A stretch of DNA of 64,000 nt from Bradyrhizobium erythrophlei (lineage in GTDB: Bacteria > Pseudomonadota > Alphaproteobacteria > Rhizobiales > Xanthobacteraceae), in NCBI RefSeq assembly GCF_900129505.1, contig NZ_LT670818.1, positions 1,798,001 to 1,862,000 of the forward strand, given 5' to 3'. Made by a program: the position numbers and the translations under genes. The notes beneath the pieces were generated by a model. The model was not told the DNA's origin. It saw only the letters and a list, made by a program, of their open reading frames with translations, and did no database searches. Below are positions 45,721 to 54,607 of this stretch, piece by piece. Every line of letters begins with the position of its first letter. Positions within the stretch are counted from its first letter, which is position 1.

Positions 45721-46617
45721 CTACAACGCTGCTGCCGCAGCGATGATGGTCTCGCGCAGCCAGCGATGGGCCGGCACCTCGTCGAATCGGCGATGCCAGC
45801 CGATCAGGTTGTGCAATTTCGGCGTTTCGACAGGAAGCTCGCGTATCTCGATAGCGTAGGCGCGGCGGAATTCCTGGGCAAGTTTGCGCCCGAGAATGGC
45901 GACGAGATTGGATTGAACCAGGACGGAGCCCGCTGACAAATAAGGCACATCCAGTGCGGTGGACGGGCCGTTGTGCAGCTTCAAGGCCTCGGCGAGAAAC
46001 TCGAGATTCTCTCCACTCGAACTGATGCCAAGATGCGGCGTCTGCGCAAGCACATCCATAGACAATTTTCTCCGCAGGGCCGGGTGACCGCGCCGGAGCG
46101 CCGCCACATAGTGGTCATCGATCAACGGGTGCGAGGCGAAGCGCTCGCCGGCGAGTTCGAGTCCTGATATCACGAGATCGAGTTCGCCGCGGTCGAGCCT
46201 GTCGGCGAGGTTCAATGTCCCGCTTGGCACGAATTGCAGGCGCAGCTTCGGCGCTTGCGCGCGCACCGCCGCCACGATCGGCCCGACGGCCACGACAGCG
46301 GCATAGTTGTTGACTCCAATCGCAAAACGCCGGTCCGCCGTGGACGGGTCGAAGGTGTCTCCCTCGACCGCGAGCTGCAGATCATTGAGCGCCTTGCGCA
46401 CGGGAAGGGCAAGCTGCTCAGCCCGCGGAGTCGGAATCATGCCCGCCGGCGTGCGAACAAACAGCTTGTCTTTCAACGTGTGTCGTAACCGGTTCAGCGC
46501 GTGACTGACCGCGGGCTGACTCATGGCCAAGGCATCGGCCGCGCGAATTACGCTTCGCTCGCGCAGGACGGCATCGAATACCAGCAAGAGATTGAGATCA
46601 AGATTGCGAAGTTTCAT
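45721..46617 (-). CDS. LysR-family regulator of the RND efflux locus
   Basis: A 298-residue protein from ATG 46617. The helix-turn-helix is in RNLDLNLLLVFDAVLRERSV...AMSQPAVSHALNRLR, the classic NodD/NahR-type start; the effector domain follows from about residue 90. It is divergent from the RND operon with only 85 bp between the start codons, and a 7-bp inverted repeat in that gap is a likely binding site. It probably activates the pump in response to an aromatic ligand (inference). Confidence 0.9.
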   Translation of the reverse strand: MKLRNLDLNLLLVFDAVLRERSVIRAADALAMSQPAVSHALNRLRHTLKDKLFVRTPAGMIPTPRAEQLALPVRKALNDLQLAVEGDTFDPSTADRRFAIGVNNYAAVVAVGPIVAAVRAQAPKLRLQFVPSGTLNLADRLDRGELDLVISGLELAGERFASHPLIDDHYVAALRRGHPALRRKLSMDVLAQTPHLGISSSGENLEFLAEALKLHNGPSTALDVPYLSAGSVLVQSNLVAILGRKLAQEFRRAYAIEIRELPVETPKLHNLIGWHRRFDEVPAHRWLRETIIAAAAAL

Positions 46618-46641
46618 CGTCCCGGGAGCATATGCACACTG

Positions 46642-46666
46642 TGAATTGGAAGATAAGGACAATTCA
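46642..46666. promoter_or_regulatory. Inverted repeat between the LysR gene and the RND operon
   Basis: TGAATTG (46642-46648) and CAATTCA (46660-46666) separated by 11 nt, in the short divergent control region. This spacing suits a LysR-type recognition site. Confidence 0.5.
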
Positions 46667-46702
46667 TTTGCACAACAACCGGCGCAGCGCCAGTTTCCGG
46701 CC

Positions 46703-47275
46703 ATGTCCACGGCAAGAGACAGGGCGATTCATGCGGCGCGACGGAGCGCAAGGGCGACGGTGGCTGTTATGGCAGGGCCGGGATTCCCTGCGATTATGGC
46801 CGATGTGGCACGTTGGCGACGGTTAGCTCCTTCGGCGCGGTGGGCTCCTGTCAGTCTGACGAAGGTCGACCGAACCACGATTGTCCATCGTCTCGGACGA
46901 TTGGCCGGCCAAACGGGCGTGCGGCCCCGCCAATTGATCCTCTTGGGCACCGGCGAAACAGGACGGCGCACGCTGGAGGCCGTGCTGCAAGGCGCACTCG
47001 ACTGCGCGGGCATACTTGCGGTGGATATCCCTTGCGACCCGCTGTCGTTTCGGGTCAGCCCGGTCGCCGCCGCCATTCGGCTCGTCGTTCATTACGACGA
47101 CTTGCAGCCGCCCGAGGCGAACCTCGTCCGCCAGCTTCAGCACGCCGACATCGATGTGCGGATCATCGGGCTTGGCTCAGGGGCCGGCAGTGGATCAACA
47201 GCCGTCGCGCGCGCGGCTGAAACCTTCGTCCTGGAGCTGGTCGCCATGGCCGGTCAGAACGGAAACGGAGTTTGA
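46703..47275 (+). CDS. Degenerate alpha/beta-hydrolase-like protein at the head of an RND operon
   Basis: About 190 residues from ATG 46703; the start has no strong ribosome site. The order of elements resembles dienelactone-hydrolase/phospholipase-type folds: an amphipathic helix (DRTTIVHRLGRLAGQTGV), a strand plus elbow RQLILLGTGETGRRTLEAVL, then LAVDIPCDP and a late strand RLVVHYDDLQPPEANLV. The elbow reads GTGETG instead of G-x-S-x-G, so no Ser nucleophile is present. It ends 5 nt before the adaptor gene, so it is in the same transcript. Could be a binding or regulatory protein. Confidence 0.5.
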   Translation: MSTARDRAIHAARRSARATVAVMAGPGFPAIMADVARWRRLAPSARWAPVSLTKVDRTTIVHRLGRLAGQTGVRPRQLILLGTGETGRRTLEAVLQGALDCAGILAVDIPCDPLSFRVSPVAAAIRLVVHYDDLQPPEANLVRQLQHADIDVRIIGLGSGAGSGSTAVARAAETFVLELVAMAGQNGNGV

Positions 47276-47280
47276 CGAAG

Positions 47281-48474
47281 ATGTTGTCGAAGCACTTCAA
47301 AATGGCAGGTGCCGTCGTCCTGATCGCAGGCGCGGTGGGAGCGGGCGGGTATTTCTGGCGCGGTCATGCGACAACCGGTCATCCGTCTGCTGGACTATCT
47401 AACACCGCACCGGCCGCTGTTCCGGTGACCGCCGCCAGTGTTACGCAAGGCGACGTCCCGATTGTGCTGGAAGGGCTCGGAGCTGTTAGCCCACTCAACA
47501 CCGCGACCATCCGCACGCAGGTGCAGGGCACGCTTGAGAGCGTCGAGTTTGTCGAGGGGCAGGAAGTTAAGCGCGGCCAGGTGTTGGCCCGGATCGATCC
47601 GCGCGTCTACGAAGCCCAGGTCGATCAGGCCGAGGCCGCGCTGGCCCGCGATCAAGCGATCTTGAAGAACTCCAAAACCGATCTGGCCCGCACCCAGCCA
47701 CTGGCCAATCGCGGCTTTGCCACGCAGCAACTGCTCGATACTCAGAATTCGCAGGTTGCGCAGGGGCAGGGCACGGTCGAGCTCGATCAGGCCGCACTCG
47801 AAGCGGCAAAAACCCAGTTGAGCTTCACCACGGTGACCGCGCCCTTCGACGGCGTCACCGGCATCCGCCGGATCGACCCCGGCAACATCGTGCAGCCCTC
47901 GGAAACGAACGGTCTCGTCGTTCTGACCCAGCTACAGCCGATCGCGGTGATCTTCTCTTTGCCTTCGACCGAGATCCCGAATGTGCAGAAGGCCATTGCT
48001 GCCGGAGAAGCCTCCGTCGACGCTTACGACGCATCGAACCGCCGCAAGCTCGACCATGGCGGTCTGATGCTTGTCGACAACCAGGTAGACAGCTCGACCG
48101 GCACGGTGCGCCTGAAGGCATCGTTCCCCAACCCCGAACGGACGCTGTGGCCCGGTGCCTTCGTCAACATCCATTTGACGATCGCGGTGCGCAAGAACGC
48201 GATCACCGTGCCGCTGACGGCAGTCCAGCAGGGGCCGAACGGCGCGTTCGTGTATGTGGTCGGGCCGGACCACAAGGTGGCGGCGCGCCAAGTCGTTGAG
48301 GGGCAGTCGCGTGCGGGGAAGGTTCTGATCGAGCAAGGACTGTCGCCGAACGAGACGGTCGTCACCGCGGGCCAATACCGCCTCAGCGAGGGGACGCTAG
48401 TTCAGGTGGTGCCGGACAACCAGAGCAGCCTCGTGCAGAACGCCACGACCGCCAGCGCAGGAATGCTGCCATGA
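47281..48474 (+). CDS. RND efflux periplasmic adaptor (MdtA-like)
   Basis: A 397-residue membrane-fusion protein. ATG 47281 is preferred to TTG 47272, which lies too close to the GGAG. The N-terminus is a signal/anchor (AGAVVLIAGAVGAGGYFW); lipoyl halves are TIRTQVQGTLESVEFVEGQE and VTAPFDGVTGIRRIDPGNIV, with an alpha-hairpin between (QVDQAEAALARDQAILKNSK), then the beta-barrel and membrane-proximal domains. It overlaps the pump gene by 4 nt. It connects the RND protein to an outer-membrane channel encoded elsewhere. Confidence 0.92.
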   Translation: MLSKHFKMAGAVVLIAGAVGAGGYFWRGHATTGHPSAGLSNTAPAAVPVTAASVTQGDVPIVLEGLGAVSPLNTATIRTQVQGTLESVEFVEGQEVKRGQVLARIDPRVYEAQVDQAEAALARDQAILKNSKTDLARTQPLANRGFATQQLLDTQNSQVAQGQGTVELDQAALEAAKTQLSFTTVTAPFDGVTGIRRIDPGNIVQPSETNGLVVLTQLQPIAVIFSLPSTEIPNVQKAIAAGEASVDAYDASNRRKLDHGGLMLVDNQVDSSTGTVRLKASFPNPERTLWPGAFVNIHLTIAVRKNAITVPLTAVQQGPNGAFVYVVGPDHKVAARQVVEGQSRAGKVLIEQGLSPNETVVTAGQYRLSEGTLVQVVPDNQSSLVQNATTASAGMLP

Positions 48475-51400
48475 ACGTCTCACAAGGATTCATTCGCAGG
48501 CCGATCGCGACCGCGTTTCTGACGATCGGCATTACGCTCATCGGGCTGGTCGCATTTTTCCAATTGCCGATCTCGGCTCTGCCGAGCGTCGACACGCCAA
48601 CGATCCAGGTCACGGCGCAGCTTCCCGGCGCCGATCCTCAGACCATGGGCTCTTCGGTCGCGACGCCGCTTGAGCGACAGTTCGGCCAGATTGCCGGCCT
48701 AACCGGCATGAGTTCGAGCAGCGGACTCGGCAACACGCAGATCACCCTGCAATTCGCGCTGAACCGCAGCGTCGATGCGGCGGCACAGGACGTCCAGACC
48801 GCAATCAATGCGGCATCGGGCCAATTGCCGAAGAACATGCCGTCGCCGCCAATCTTCCACAAGATCAATCCGGCCGACGTTCCGGTGCTGCTGATCGCGC
48901 TGATGTCGGATACACAGCCGCTGACCAAGGTCAACGATTATGCCGACAGTATCTTGGCGCAGAAGCTGTCGCAAGTTCCCGGCGTGTCCCTGGTGACGAT
49001 CGGCGGCGCTCAGAAGCCTTCGATCCGGGTGCAGGTGAACCCGGCCAAGCTTGCCGCCGCAGGGATCGATCTGGAGCAGCTGCGCACAACCTTGAGCGTC
49101 GTCACCGTCAACCAGCCCAAGGGTGTGCTCTACGGCCCGCAGCAATCCTTTACGCTGGCAACCAATGACCAGGTTCTCACCGCGAAGGGCTATGAAGATC
49201 TCATCATTGCCTATCGCAACGGCGCACCGGTGCGGCTCCGCGACGTCGGCCAAGCCGTGGTAGCCGCCGAAGACGTCACGCTGCATGGTTGGTTCAACGA
49301 CAGGCCGGCGGTCGTGCTTGCCATTCAGCGGCAGCCCGGCGCCAACGTGATCAGCACCGTCGACCGCATCAAGCAGCTGCTTCCGCAGCTGATCTCCAGC
49401 CTGCCGTCCGACATCAGGGTCGAGATCGCTTCCGATCGAACCCAGACCATCCGCGCGAGCGTGACGGATGTGCAATTTACGCTGTTGCTCACCATCGCTC
49501 TGGTCGTCGGCGTGATCTTCCTGTTCTTGCGCGATGTCCGCGCCACCATTATCCCAGCAGTCTCGGTGCCGATCTCGCTGATAGGCACCTTCGGCGTGAT
49601 GTATCTGCTCAACTACAGTCTCGACAATCTGTCCCTGATGGGGCTGTCGATTGCGGTCGGTTTCGTGGTCGACGACGCCATCGTGATGATCGAGAACATC
49701 TCGCGCCATATTGAGGAAGGCCTGCCGCCATTCGAAGCAGCGATGAAAGGCGCCGGGGAGATCGGCTTCACCATCATCTCGATATCGGTCTCGCTGGTCG
49801 CTGTGTTCATTCCGCTGCTCCTGATGGGCGGTGTCATCGGCCGCATGTTCCAGGAATTCGCGGTAACCGTCTGCGTCGCCATCGTGGTTTCCGTGATCGT
49901 GTCCGTGACACTGACTCCGATGATGTGCGCCTATCTGCTCGGCCCGGCACACGCCGCCAGTCCGGGCGTGCTGTCGCGGGGTCTGGAGCGAGGCTTTGTC
50001 GCGATCCAGGCCGGTTATGAGGCGGTGCTGCGGCTGGCGCTCCGGTTCAAGCTGCTGACGTTCACCATCATGCTCGCGAGCATGGCGGCGACCGGGGTTC
50101 TGTTTGTCGGCATACCGAAGGGATTCTTTCCACAGCAGGACACCGGCATGATCGCCGGCATCACGGAAGCCTCCGCGGATGTGTCGCCGAGCCAGATGGC
50201 GGAGCTGCAGCGTGAAGTCATCAAGATCATCGCCGAAGATCCTTCGGTCGCCAATGCGACCGGCTATATCGGTCCGGGCGGCCCGACAGTCACGGAAAAC
50301 AACGGTCGCCTGTTCGTGTTGCTGAAGCCGCCCGAGCAGCGGCAATATTCGGCCGACCAGGTCATTCGTCAGCTAAATGGCAAGCTGCAGGCCCTAAAGG
50401 GCATCCAAGTGTTCATGCAGGCAACCCAGGACATCAACCTGGCCAGCCGACTGTCAAAGACGCAGTACCAGTACACGCTGACTGATGTGAACCAGGACGA
50501 GCTCAACAGCTGGTCCGCCAAGCTGTTCGCCAAGCTGAAGACGCTGCCCGAACTGGCCGACGTCGCCACCGACCAGGCCAATGCGGCGCGCCAGCTTAAG
50601 CTGCAGATTGACCGAGACGCCGCTTCGCGTCTCGGCATCGATCCGGCCGCGGTGGACAACACGCTCTATGACGCATTCGGTCAGCGGCACGTCGCGCAGA
50701 TCTTCACGACTCTGAACACCTACTACGTCATCCTAGAGGCCGATCCTTCGTTCCAGCTCGGGCCGTACGCGCTCAATCGAATCTACGTGCGTTCCTCGAG
50801 CGGGTCGATGGTCCCGTTGAGCCAGTTCACCTCGGTCGAATACGGGGTTGCGCCACTGGCGGTGAACCATCAGAGCCAGTTTCCGTCGGTGACACTAAGC
50901 TTCAATCTCGCGCCGGGAACGGCGGTAGGAACGGCGGTCGCAGCCGTGCAGAAGGCGGCAGCGGATCCCCAGATGCCGCATACCATCGCCACGAGTTTCC
51001 AGGGCAATGCGCAGGCATTCCAGTCCGCGCTTGCCAGTACGCCGCTGCTGATCGTTGCGGCGGTGATTGCGGTCTACCTCATCCTTGGCATGCTCTACGA
51101 AAGCGCCATCCATCCGATCACTATCCTCTCGACCCTGCCGTCGGCCGGATTGGGCGCGCTGCTGGCGCTGGGGGCGTTCGGCTTTGGCCTCGACGTCATC
51201 GGGCTGATCGGGATCATCCTCCTGATCGGCATCGTGCAGAAGAACGGCATCATGCTGATCGACTTCGCGCTTGAGGCCGAGCGCCATCGGGGCATCTCTG
51301 CCCAGGAGTCGGTTTACGAGGCCTGCCGCACCCGCTTTCGACCCATCCTTATGACAACGATGTGTGCAATGCTGGGCGGCGTGCCGCTAATGATCGGCGC

Positions 51401-51605
51401 GGGGACTGGCGCCGAACTCCGCCAGCCGCTCGGCTTTGCGATGGTCGGCGGGCTGATCGTCTCGCAGCTGATGACCCTCTACACCACGCCGGTTGTTTAT
51501 ATCTATCTCGATGGCATGACACGGTGGTTAGCGCGTCAGCGCGCGAAGTACCGGGTGGCGAGGCCTCGGCAAGAGCTGCCGCACGCGACAAAGACCACTT
51601 CATGA
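48471..51605 (+). CDS. RND-family multidrug efflux permease (MdtB/MdtC-like)
   Basis: A 1044-residue proton-driven pump of the HAE1 type. It starts NVSQGFIRRPIATAFLTIGI; helix 4 carries the proton-relay pair in GFVVDDAIVMIENISRH; the helix-10 Lys lies in GIVQKNGIMLIDFALEAE. Two large periplasmic loops (about 35-335 and 555-870) form the drug-binding porter domain. It exports hydrophobic or amphiphilic compounds. Its stop overlaps the following membrane-protein gene (ATGA). Confidence 0.94.
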   Translation: MNVSQGFIRRPIATAFLTIGITLIGLVAFFQLPISALPSVDTPTIQVTAQLPGADPQTMGSSVATPLERQFGQIAGLTGMSSSSGLGNTQITLQFALNRSVDAAAQDVQTAINAASGQLPKNMPSPPIFHKINPADVPVLLIALMSDTQPLTKVNDYADSILAQKLSQVPGVSLVTIGGAQKPSIRVQVNPAKLAAAGIDLEQLRTTLSVVTVNQPKGVLYGPQQSFTLATNDQVLTAKGYEDLIIAYRNGAPVRLRDVGQAVVAAEDVTLHGWFNDRPAVVLAIQRQPGANVISTVDRIKQLLPQLISSLPSDIRVEIASDRTQTIRASVTDVQFTLLLTIALVVGVIFLFLRDVRATIIPAVSVPISLIGTFGVMYLLNYSLDNLSLMGLSIAVGFVVDDAIVMIENISRHIEEGLPPFEAAMKGAGEIGFTIISISVSLVAVFIPLLLMGGVIGRMFQEFAVTVCVAIVVSVIVSVTLTPMMCAYLLGPAHAASPGVLSRGLERGFVAIQAGYEAVLRLALRFKLLTFTIMLASMAATGVLFVGIPKGFFPQQDTGMIAGITEASADVSPSQMAELQREVIKIIAEDPSVANATGYIGPGGPTVTENNGRLFVLLKPPEQRQYSADQVIRQLNGKLQALKGIQVFMQATQDINLASRLSKTQYQYTLTDVNQDELNSWSAKLFAKLKTLPELADVATDQANAARQLKLQIDRDAASRLGIDPAAVDNTLYDAFGQRHVAQIFTTLNTYYVILEADPSFQLGPYALNRIYVRSSSGSMVPLSQFTSVEYGVAPLAVNHQSQFPSVTLSFNLAPGTAVGTAVAAVQKAAADPQMPHTIATSFQGNAQAFQSALASTPLLIVAAVIAVYLILGMLYESAIHPITILSTLPSAGLGALLALGAFGFGLDVIGLIGIILLIGIVQKNGIMLIDFALEAERHRGISAQESVYEACRTRFRPILMTTMCAMLGGVPLMIGAGTGAELRQPLGFAMVGGLIVSQLMTLYTTPVVYIYLDGMTRWLARQRAKYRVARPRQELPHATKTTS

Positions 51606-52330
51606 CCGCAAGCGCGGAGATCACACCGATGAGACGCGGCAGTTTGGACCAAGTCGGGATGGAGCGAGCTCGACACGGCGCTGACCGGATGGCCACGCTC
51701 CCGAGCGTCACCCTGGTGTTCTGGGCTACCAAGCTGCTGGTGACGGTGCCCGCTCAGATGATCGGGCAGACCATCAATCAGTGGGGGAAGGCGCTGCTCT
51801 GGCCCGCGACAGCGGCGCTGATCATCGTCGCTTTTGCCGGCGCAGCGGGAGGCCGGATCGCATCGGTGCGTTTGGCGGGAGCTGCTTTCTGGACGGCGAC
51901 GTTCGGAGTCACTGTGCTGACCACGGTGCTCGCGGAGCGCCTCGATCAGACGCTCGGAATTGGCGACATCCCCGCCTGCCTGCATCTGGCTGTCGTCCTC
52001 TTGATTTGTTTCGTGCTGGACTATCGCTTCACCGGGACGGTGCCGATGCTGCCGTACGGTTGGAGGCAGGAGCCATTCTTTTGGACTGTCGCGGTGCTTG
52101 CGCAGATGTTCGCAAGCGCGGTGGCGGACTGGTTGCTGGACCCGGGAGGCTCGGCCGCCGGTCCTGCGGTCGGCCCTCTCGCTGCGGGCATTCTGATGGT
52201 CTCTGCGCTATACTTCTTCAAACCTGTGTCACGCGCAATTGTGTTCTGGGCTGCGTTCGTTCTCGCCGGTGTTGCGGGGGCCTTAGCCGGGCAGATGCTC
52301 TTGGACCGGATTAGCCCGCTTACCGGTTAG
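51602..52330 (+). CDS. Membrane protein resembling COG4705, coupled to the RND pump
   Basis: A 242-residue protein with about seven hydrophobic segments. Two internal repeats can be seen, beginning PSVTLVFWATKLLVTVPAQM and QEPFFWTVAVLAQMFASAVA, as in COG4705 membrane-anchored proteins of unknown function. ATG 51602 overlaps the pump's stop codon, so translation is coupled. The 3' end overlaps the convergent monooxygenase gene by 11 nt. Such a protein is not a usual RND component. Confidence 0.6.
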   Translation: MTASAEITPMRRGSLDQVGMERARHGADRMATLPSVTLVFWATKLLVTVPAQMIGQTINQWGKALLWPATAALIIVAFAGAAGGRIASVRLAGAAFWTATFGVTVLTTVLAERLDQTLGIGDIPACLHLAVVLLICFVLDYRFTGTVPMLPYGWRQEPFFWTVAVLAQMFASAVADWLLDPGGSAAGPAVGPLAAGILMVSALYFFKPVSRAIVFWAAFVLAGVAGALAGQMLLDRISPLTG

Positions 52331-52631
52331 GAATGGCCTTCGCCGAAATCTCGCTCGCCGTGACCAGCACGACGTCGCCGTCGAGAATGGGCTTTGCGAT
52401 CCCGAAGAAATGCGCCACGACTTCCGAATTGTTGTGGGCATCCATCGCGGCCTGATCGACAAACCGTTCATAGGTGGTGAAGACGCAAGGGTCCGCCGGA
52501 TCCTGCGAAACGAAAAAGCCGATCGTGTTGGGCTCGTTGAGACGGACGTTGTCGGCGACCGCGAGCAAGGCGCGGCGCATGGTGTCTTCCTGACCCTTTT
52601 TGGCACGGATGACGGCGGTGATGGTCAACAT
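52320..52631 (-). CDS. Antibiotic biosynthesis monooxygenase (ABM) domain protein
   Basis: A 103-residue dimeric alpha/beta-barrel protein starting MLTITAVIRAKKGQEDTMRR, with the core CVFTTYERFVDQAAMDAHNN and FFGIAKPILDGDVVLVTAS. ABM proteins such as YgiN act on quinols or polyketides without a cofactor. It is intact here; a truncated twin lies at 45424-45583, on the other side of the LysR/RND locus. Confidence 0.85.
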   Translation of the reverse strand: MLTITAVIRAKKGQEDTMRRALLAVADNVRLNEPNTIGFFVSQDPADPCVFTTYERFVDQAAMDAHNNSEVVAHFFGIAKPILDGDVVLVTASEISAKAIPNR

Positions 52632-52780
52632 TTCAAGGCGCTTTCTGTGCTAGGCTTTCCCCGGTGCGCGCCGCCGATGCGATTCGGCATCGTTGCAGCA
52701 GCCCGACGGGTGCCATGTTAGCGCTCGCCGGATGAAGCCCGCAAGCCGGGTCTCATCGCAGACCAGAAAGCGAAGCCGAC

Positions 52781-52972
52781 ATGAGCGAACGACTTGAAAT
52801 GCTGAAAAAGGCGCGCGAGCGCATGGCCGACGACCGCGACGCGTTCGCCAAGACGCTGGCCGCGCCGTTCGACCGCGACAAGGCCGAGCGGGCACGGCTC
52901 AAATTCATCGAGACCCAGTTGCTGATCGACGCCATCGATCGCGCCATCGCTGGCGAGCCGGCCGCGGCATAA
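52781..52972 (+). CDS. Small conserved hypothetical protein
   Basis: A 63-residue charged, helical protein (MSERLEMLKKARERMADDRD...IETQLLIDAIDRAIAG). Probably coiled-coil. No known domain. It stands alone between convergent and divergent genes; the even codon usage and helix pattern favour a real gene. Confidence 0.55.
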   Translation: MSERLEMLKKARERMADDRDAFAKTLAAPFDRDKAERARLKFIETQLLIDAIDRAIAGEPAAA

Positions 52973-52978
52973 GTCCGA

Positions 52979-53716
52979 TCAGCTCCCGCCGCACGCACCC
53001 TTCCCCGGCGCCGGCTGATATTGGTCGCGCAGCCGCAGCCAATCCATCGGATAGGGCAGGCCCTGTTCGTGGCGGCCGAGCGGCGTCAGGTCGAGATAGT
53101 GATAGGCGGCGTTCATCATGTCGAGGCCGCGGGCGAAGCAGGAATAGGTGTGGAAGACGTTGCCCTCCTCGTCGCGATAGAACACGCTGATCCCGGGCGC
53201 TTCCTCGACGCCGAAGCCGGATGTGCCGAAATTATAGATCTTGCCGCCCGACTTGATCTCGTCAGGCGTGAACGAGACGGCGTAATCATGATTGAAATCG
53301 TTGGCGGCCGATGAATACCAATCGAATGTCCAGCCCATCCGCGCCCTGAACGCGTCAAGTTTTGCCAACGGCGCGCGCGACACCGCCACCAGCGTAGTGT
53401 CTCGCGCGGCGAGATGGGGCACCATGCGCTCGAAGCCGTCGGCCCAGAACGAACAGCTCTTGCAGCCTTCGGTCCAGTCCGGCGCGAACATGAAATGCTG
53501 CACCACCAGCTGACTACGGCCCCAGAACAGATCGGCCAGCGTAGCCTTGCCCGCAGGCCCGTCGAACAGATAGGCCTTGCCGACCTTGACCCAGGGCAAT
53601 GCACGCCGCTCTTCGCTGAGCCGATCGCGCGCTTTCGTAAACTCCTTCTCACGGTCGAGATGGGTTTTGCGCGCGGCGATCCACTCCTCGCGCGAGACGA
53701 TTTGGTGCGGTTGCAT
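52979..53716 (-). CDS. DUF899 thioredoxin-like family protein
   Basis: A 245-residue protein from ATG 53716 (MQPHQIVSREEWIAARKTHL). DUF899 markers are LPWVKVGKAYLFDGPAGKATLADLF in outline, DWTEGCKSCSFWADGF, SRAPLAKLDAFRARMGWTFD and VFHTYSCFARGLDMM. The fold is thioredoxin-like, and the CKSC pair lies where redox cysteines would be. The true function is unknown. Followed upstream by the AHSA1/ArsR pair on the same strand. Confidence 0.88.
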   Translation of the reverse strand: MQPHQIVSREEWIAARKTHLDREKEFTKARDRLSEERRALPWVKVGKAYLFDGPAGKATLADLFWGRSQLVVQHFMFAPDWTEGCKSCSFWADGFERMVPHLAARDTTLVAVSRAPLAKLDAFRARMGWTFDWYSSAANDFNHDYAVSFTPDEIKSGGKIYNFGTSGFGVEEAPGISVFYRDEEGNVFHTYSCFARGLDMMNAAYHYLDLTPLGRHEQGLPYPMDWLRLRDQYQPAPGKGACGGS

Positions 53717-53742
53717 GGCCGGCTCCTGTGTCCAGAGGCGTT

Positions 53743-54213
53743 TCAGGCGATAAAATTCTGCAGCTTGTCGAGCGCGCCGTTCCAGCCGCGCTGATGGCCG
53801 TCGCGGGCGGCTTCGTCGAAAAACTGCTCGTGGGTCAAGGTAAGCAGCGTGCCGTCGCCATCGGGTTTCAGCGACACCGTCACCAGCGATTCGCGTTCCG
53901 GCGTCGTATGCCAGGCCCAGCTGAACACCAGCCGCTGGTTCGAGACCATCTCGCGATAGACGCCGCCGACCTCGTGGTGCTCGCCACTCTCCATGTCGAA
54001 ACTGACGCGATAGGTTCCGCCGACCCTTGCATCGATGCTGGCGCGCTCGGTGCCGGCCTTGACCGATGCCGGTCCGAACCAGCGGGCTATTTTTTGCGGG
54101 TCGGTCCACGCCGCGTAGACTTTGGCAGGGTCCGCTTTGACTCGGCGCGTGAGGGTGAGGCTCGGTCTGGCGATGAGGCCGGAATCGCCGGCAGCGCCTG
54201 ATTTGACGGCCAT
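53743..54213 (-). CDS. SRPBCC/AHSA1-family protein
   Basis: A 156-residue START-like protein from ATG 54213. Family marks are LTLTRRVKADPAKVYAAWTD, WFGPASVKAGTE, GGTYRVSFDMESGE and the end HEQFFDEAARDGHQRGWNGA. Such proteins bind hydrophobic ligands and are often paired with an ArsR regulator, as here. Its 5' part overlaps the arsR gene by 127 nt in another frame. Lies 26 nt upstream of the DUF899 gene, so the three are probably one operon. Confidence 0.85.
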   Translation of the reverse strand: MAVKSGAAGDSGLIARPSLTLTRRVKADPAKVYAAWTDPQKIARWFGPASVKAGTERASIDARVGGTYRVSFDMESGEHHEVGGVYREMVSNQRLVFSWAWHTTPERESLVTVSLKPDGDGTLLTLTHEQFFDEAARDGHQRGWNGALDKLQNFIA

Positions 54214-54545
54214 TTGTCTTCCTCCTCCACGAATGCGGCAAGGCGGTCGAGATTGTCCGACCAGAAGCGCTGGTAGCGATTGAGCCAATCCATCGCCTGC
54301 TCCATCGGCGCGGCGGTGAGCCGGCACGCCACGGTGCGGCCGGTCTTGGCGCGCGTGATCAGACCGGCGTCCGACAACACGTCGAGATGCTTCATGATCG
54401 CGGGCAGCGACATCGAAAACGGCTGCGCCAGCTCGCTCACCGAGAGGTTGTCGCGCTTGCCGAGCCGCGCCAGCAGCGCGCGACGGGTCGGGTCCGCCAG
54501 CGCGGCAAAAGTACGGTCCAGGGCTTGATCGTAATACTTAACCAT
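54087..54545 (-). CDS. ArsR-family transcriptional regulator
   Basis: A 152-residue winged-helix protein from ATG 54545. The core is DRTFAALADPTRRALLARLG, LAQPFSMSLPAIMKHLDVLS and the wing TRAKTGRTVACRLTAAP. It has no metal-binding cysteines, so it is of the SdpR/YgaV-like type found with AHSA1 genes. The last 40 or so residues are Pro/Ser/Arg-rich and come from reading through the start of the AHSA1 gene in another frame. Likely autorepressor of the arsR-AHSA1-DUF899 operon. Confidence 0.88.
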   Translation of the reverse strand: MVKYYDQALDRTFAALADPTRRALLARLGKRDNLSVSELAQPFSMSLPAIMKHLDVLSDAGLITRAKTGRTVACRLTAAPMEQAMDWLNRYQRFWSDNLDRLAAFVEEEDKWPSNQALPAIPASSPDRASPSRAESKRTLPKSTRRGPTRKK

Positions 54546-54607
54546 ACGGTTTAGTATAAGCACAAACGGAAACGAGTCAAGCCCGCGGCTGACCCGTCTG
54601 TTTCGTT

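Noticed and set aside
48699..50345. 548-codon open frame opposite the RND pump gene
   Set aside because: His/Gln/Asp-rich shadow of the pump gene with no family resemblance.
36307..51655. A shared 15-mer AGTTTGGACCAAGTC near 36303 and 51641
   Set aside because: One match of this length is expected by chance in 64 kb, and the flanks do not match.
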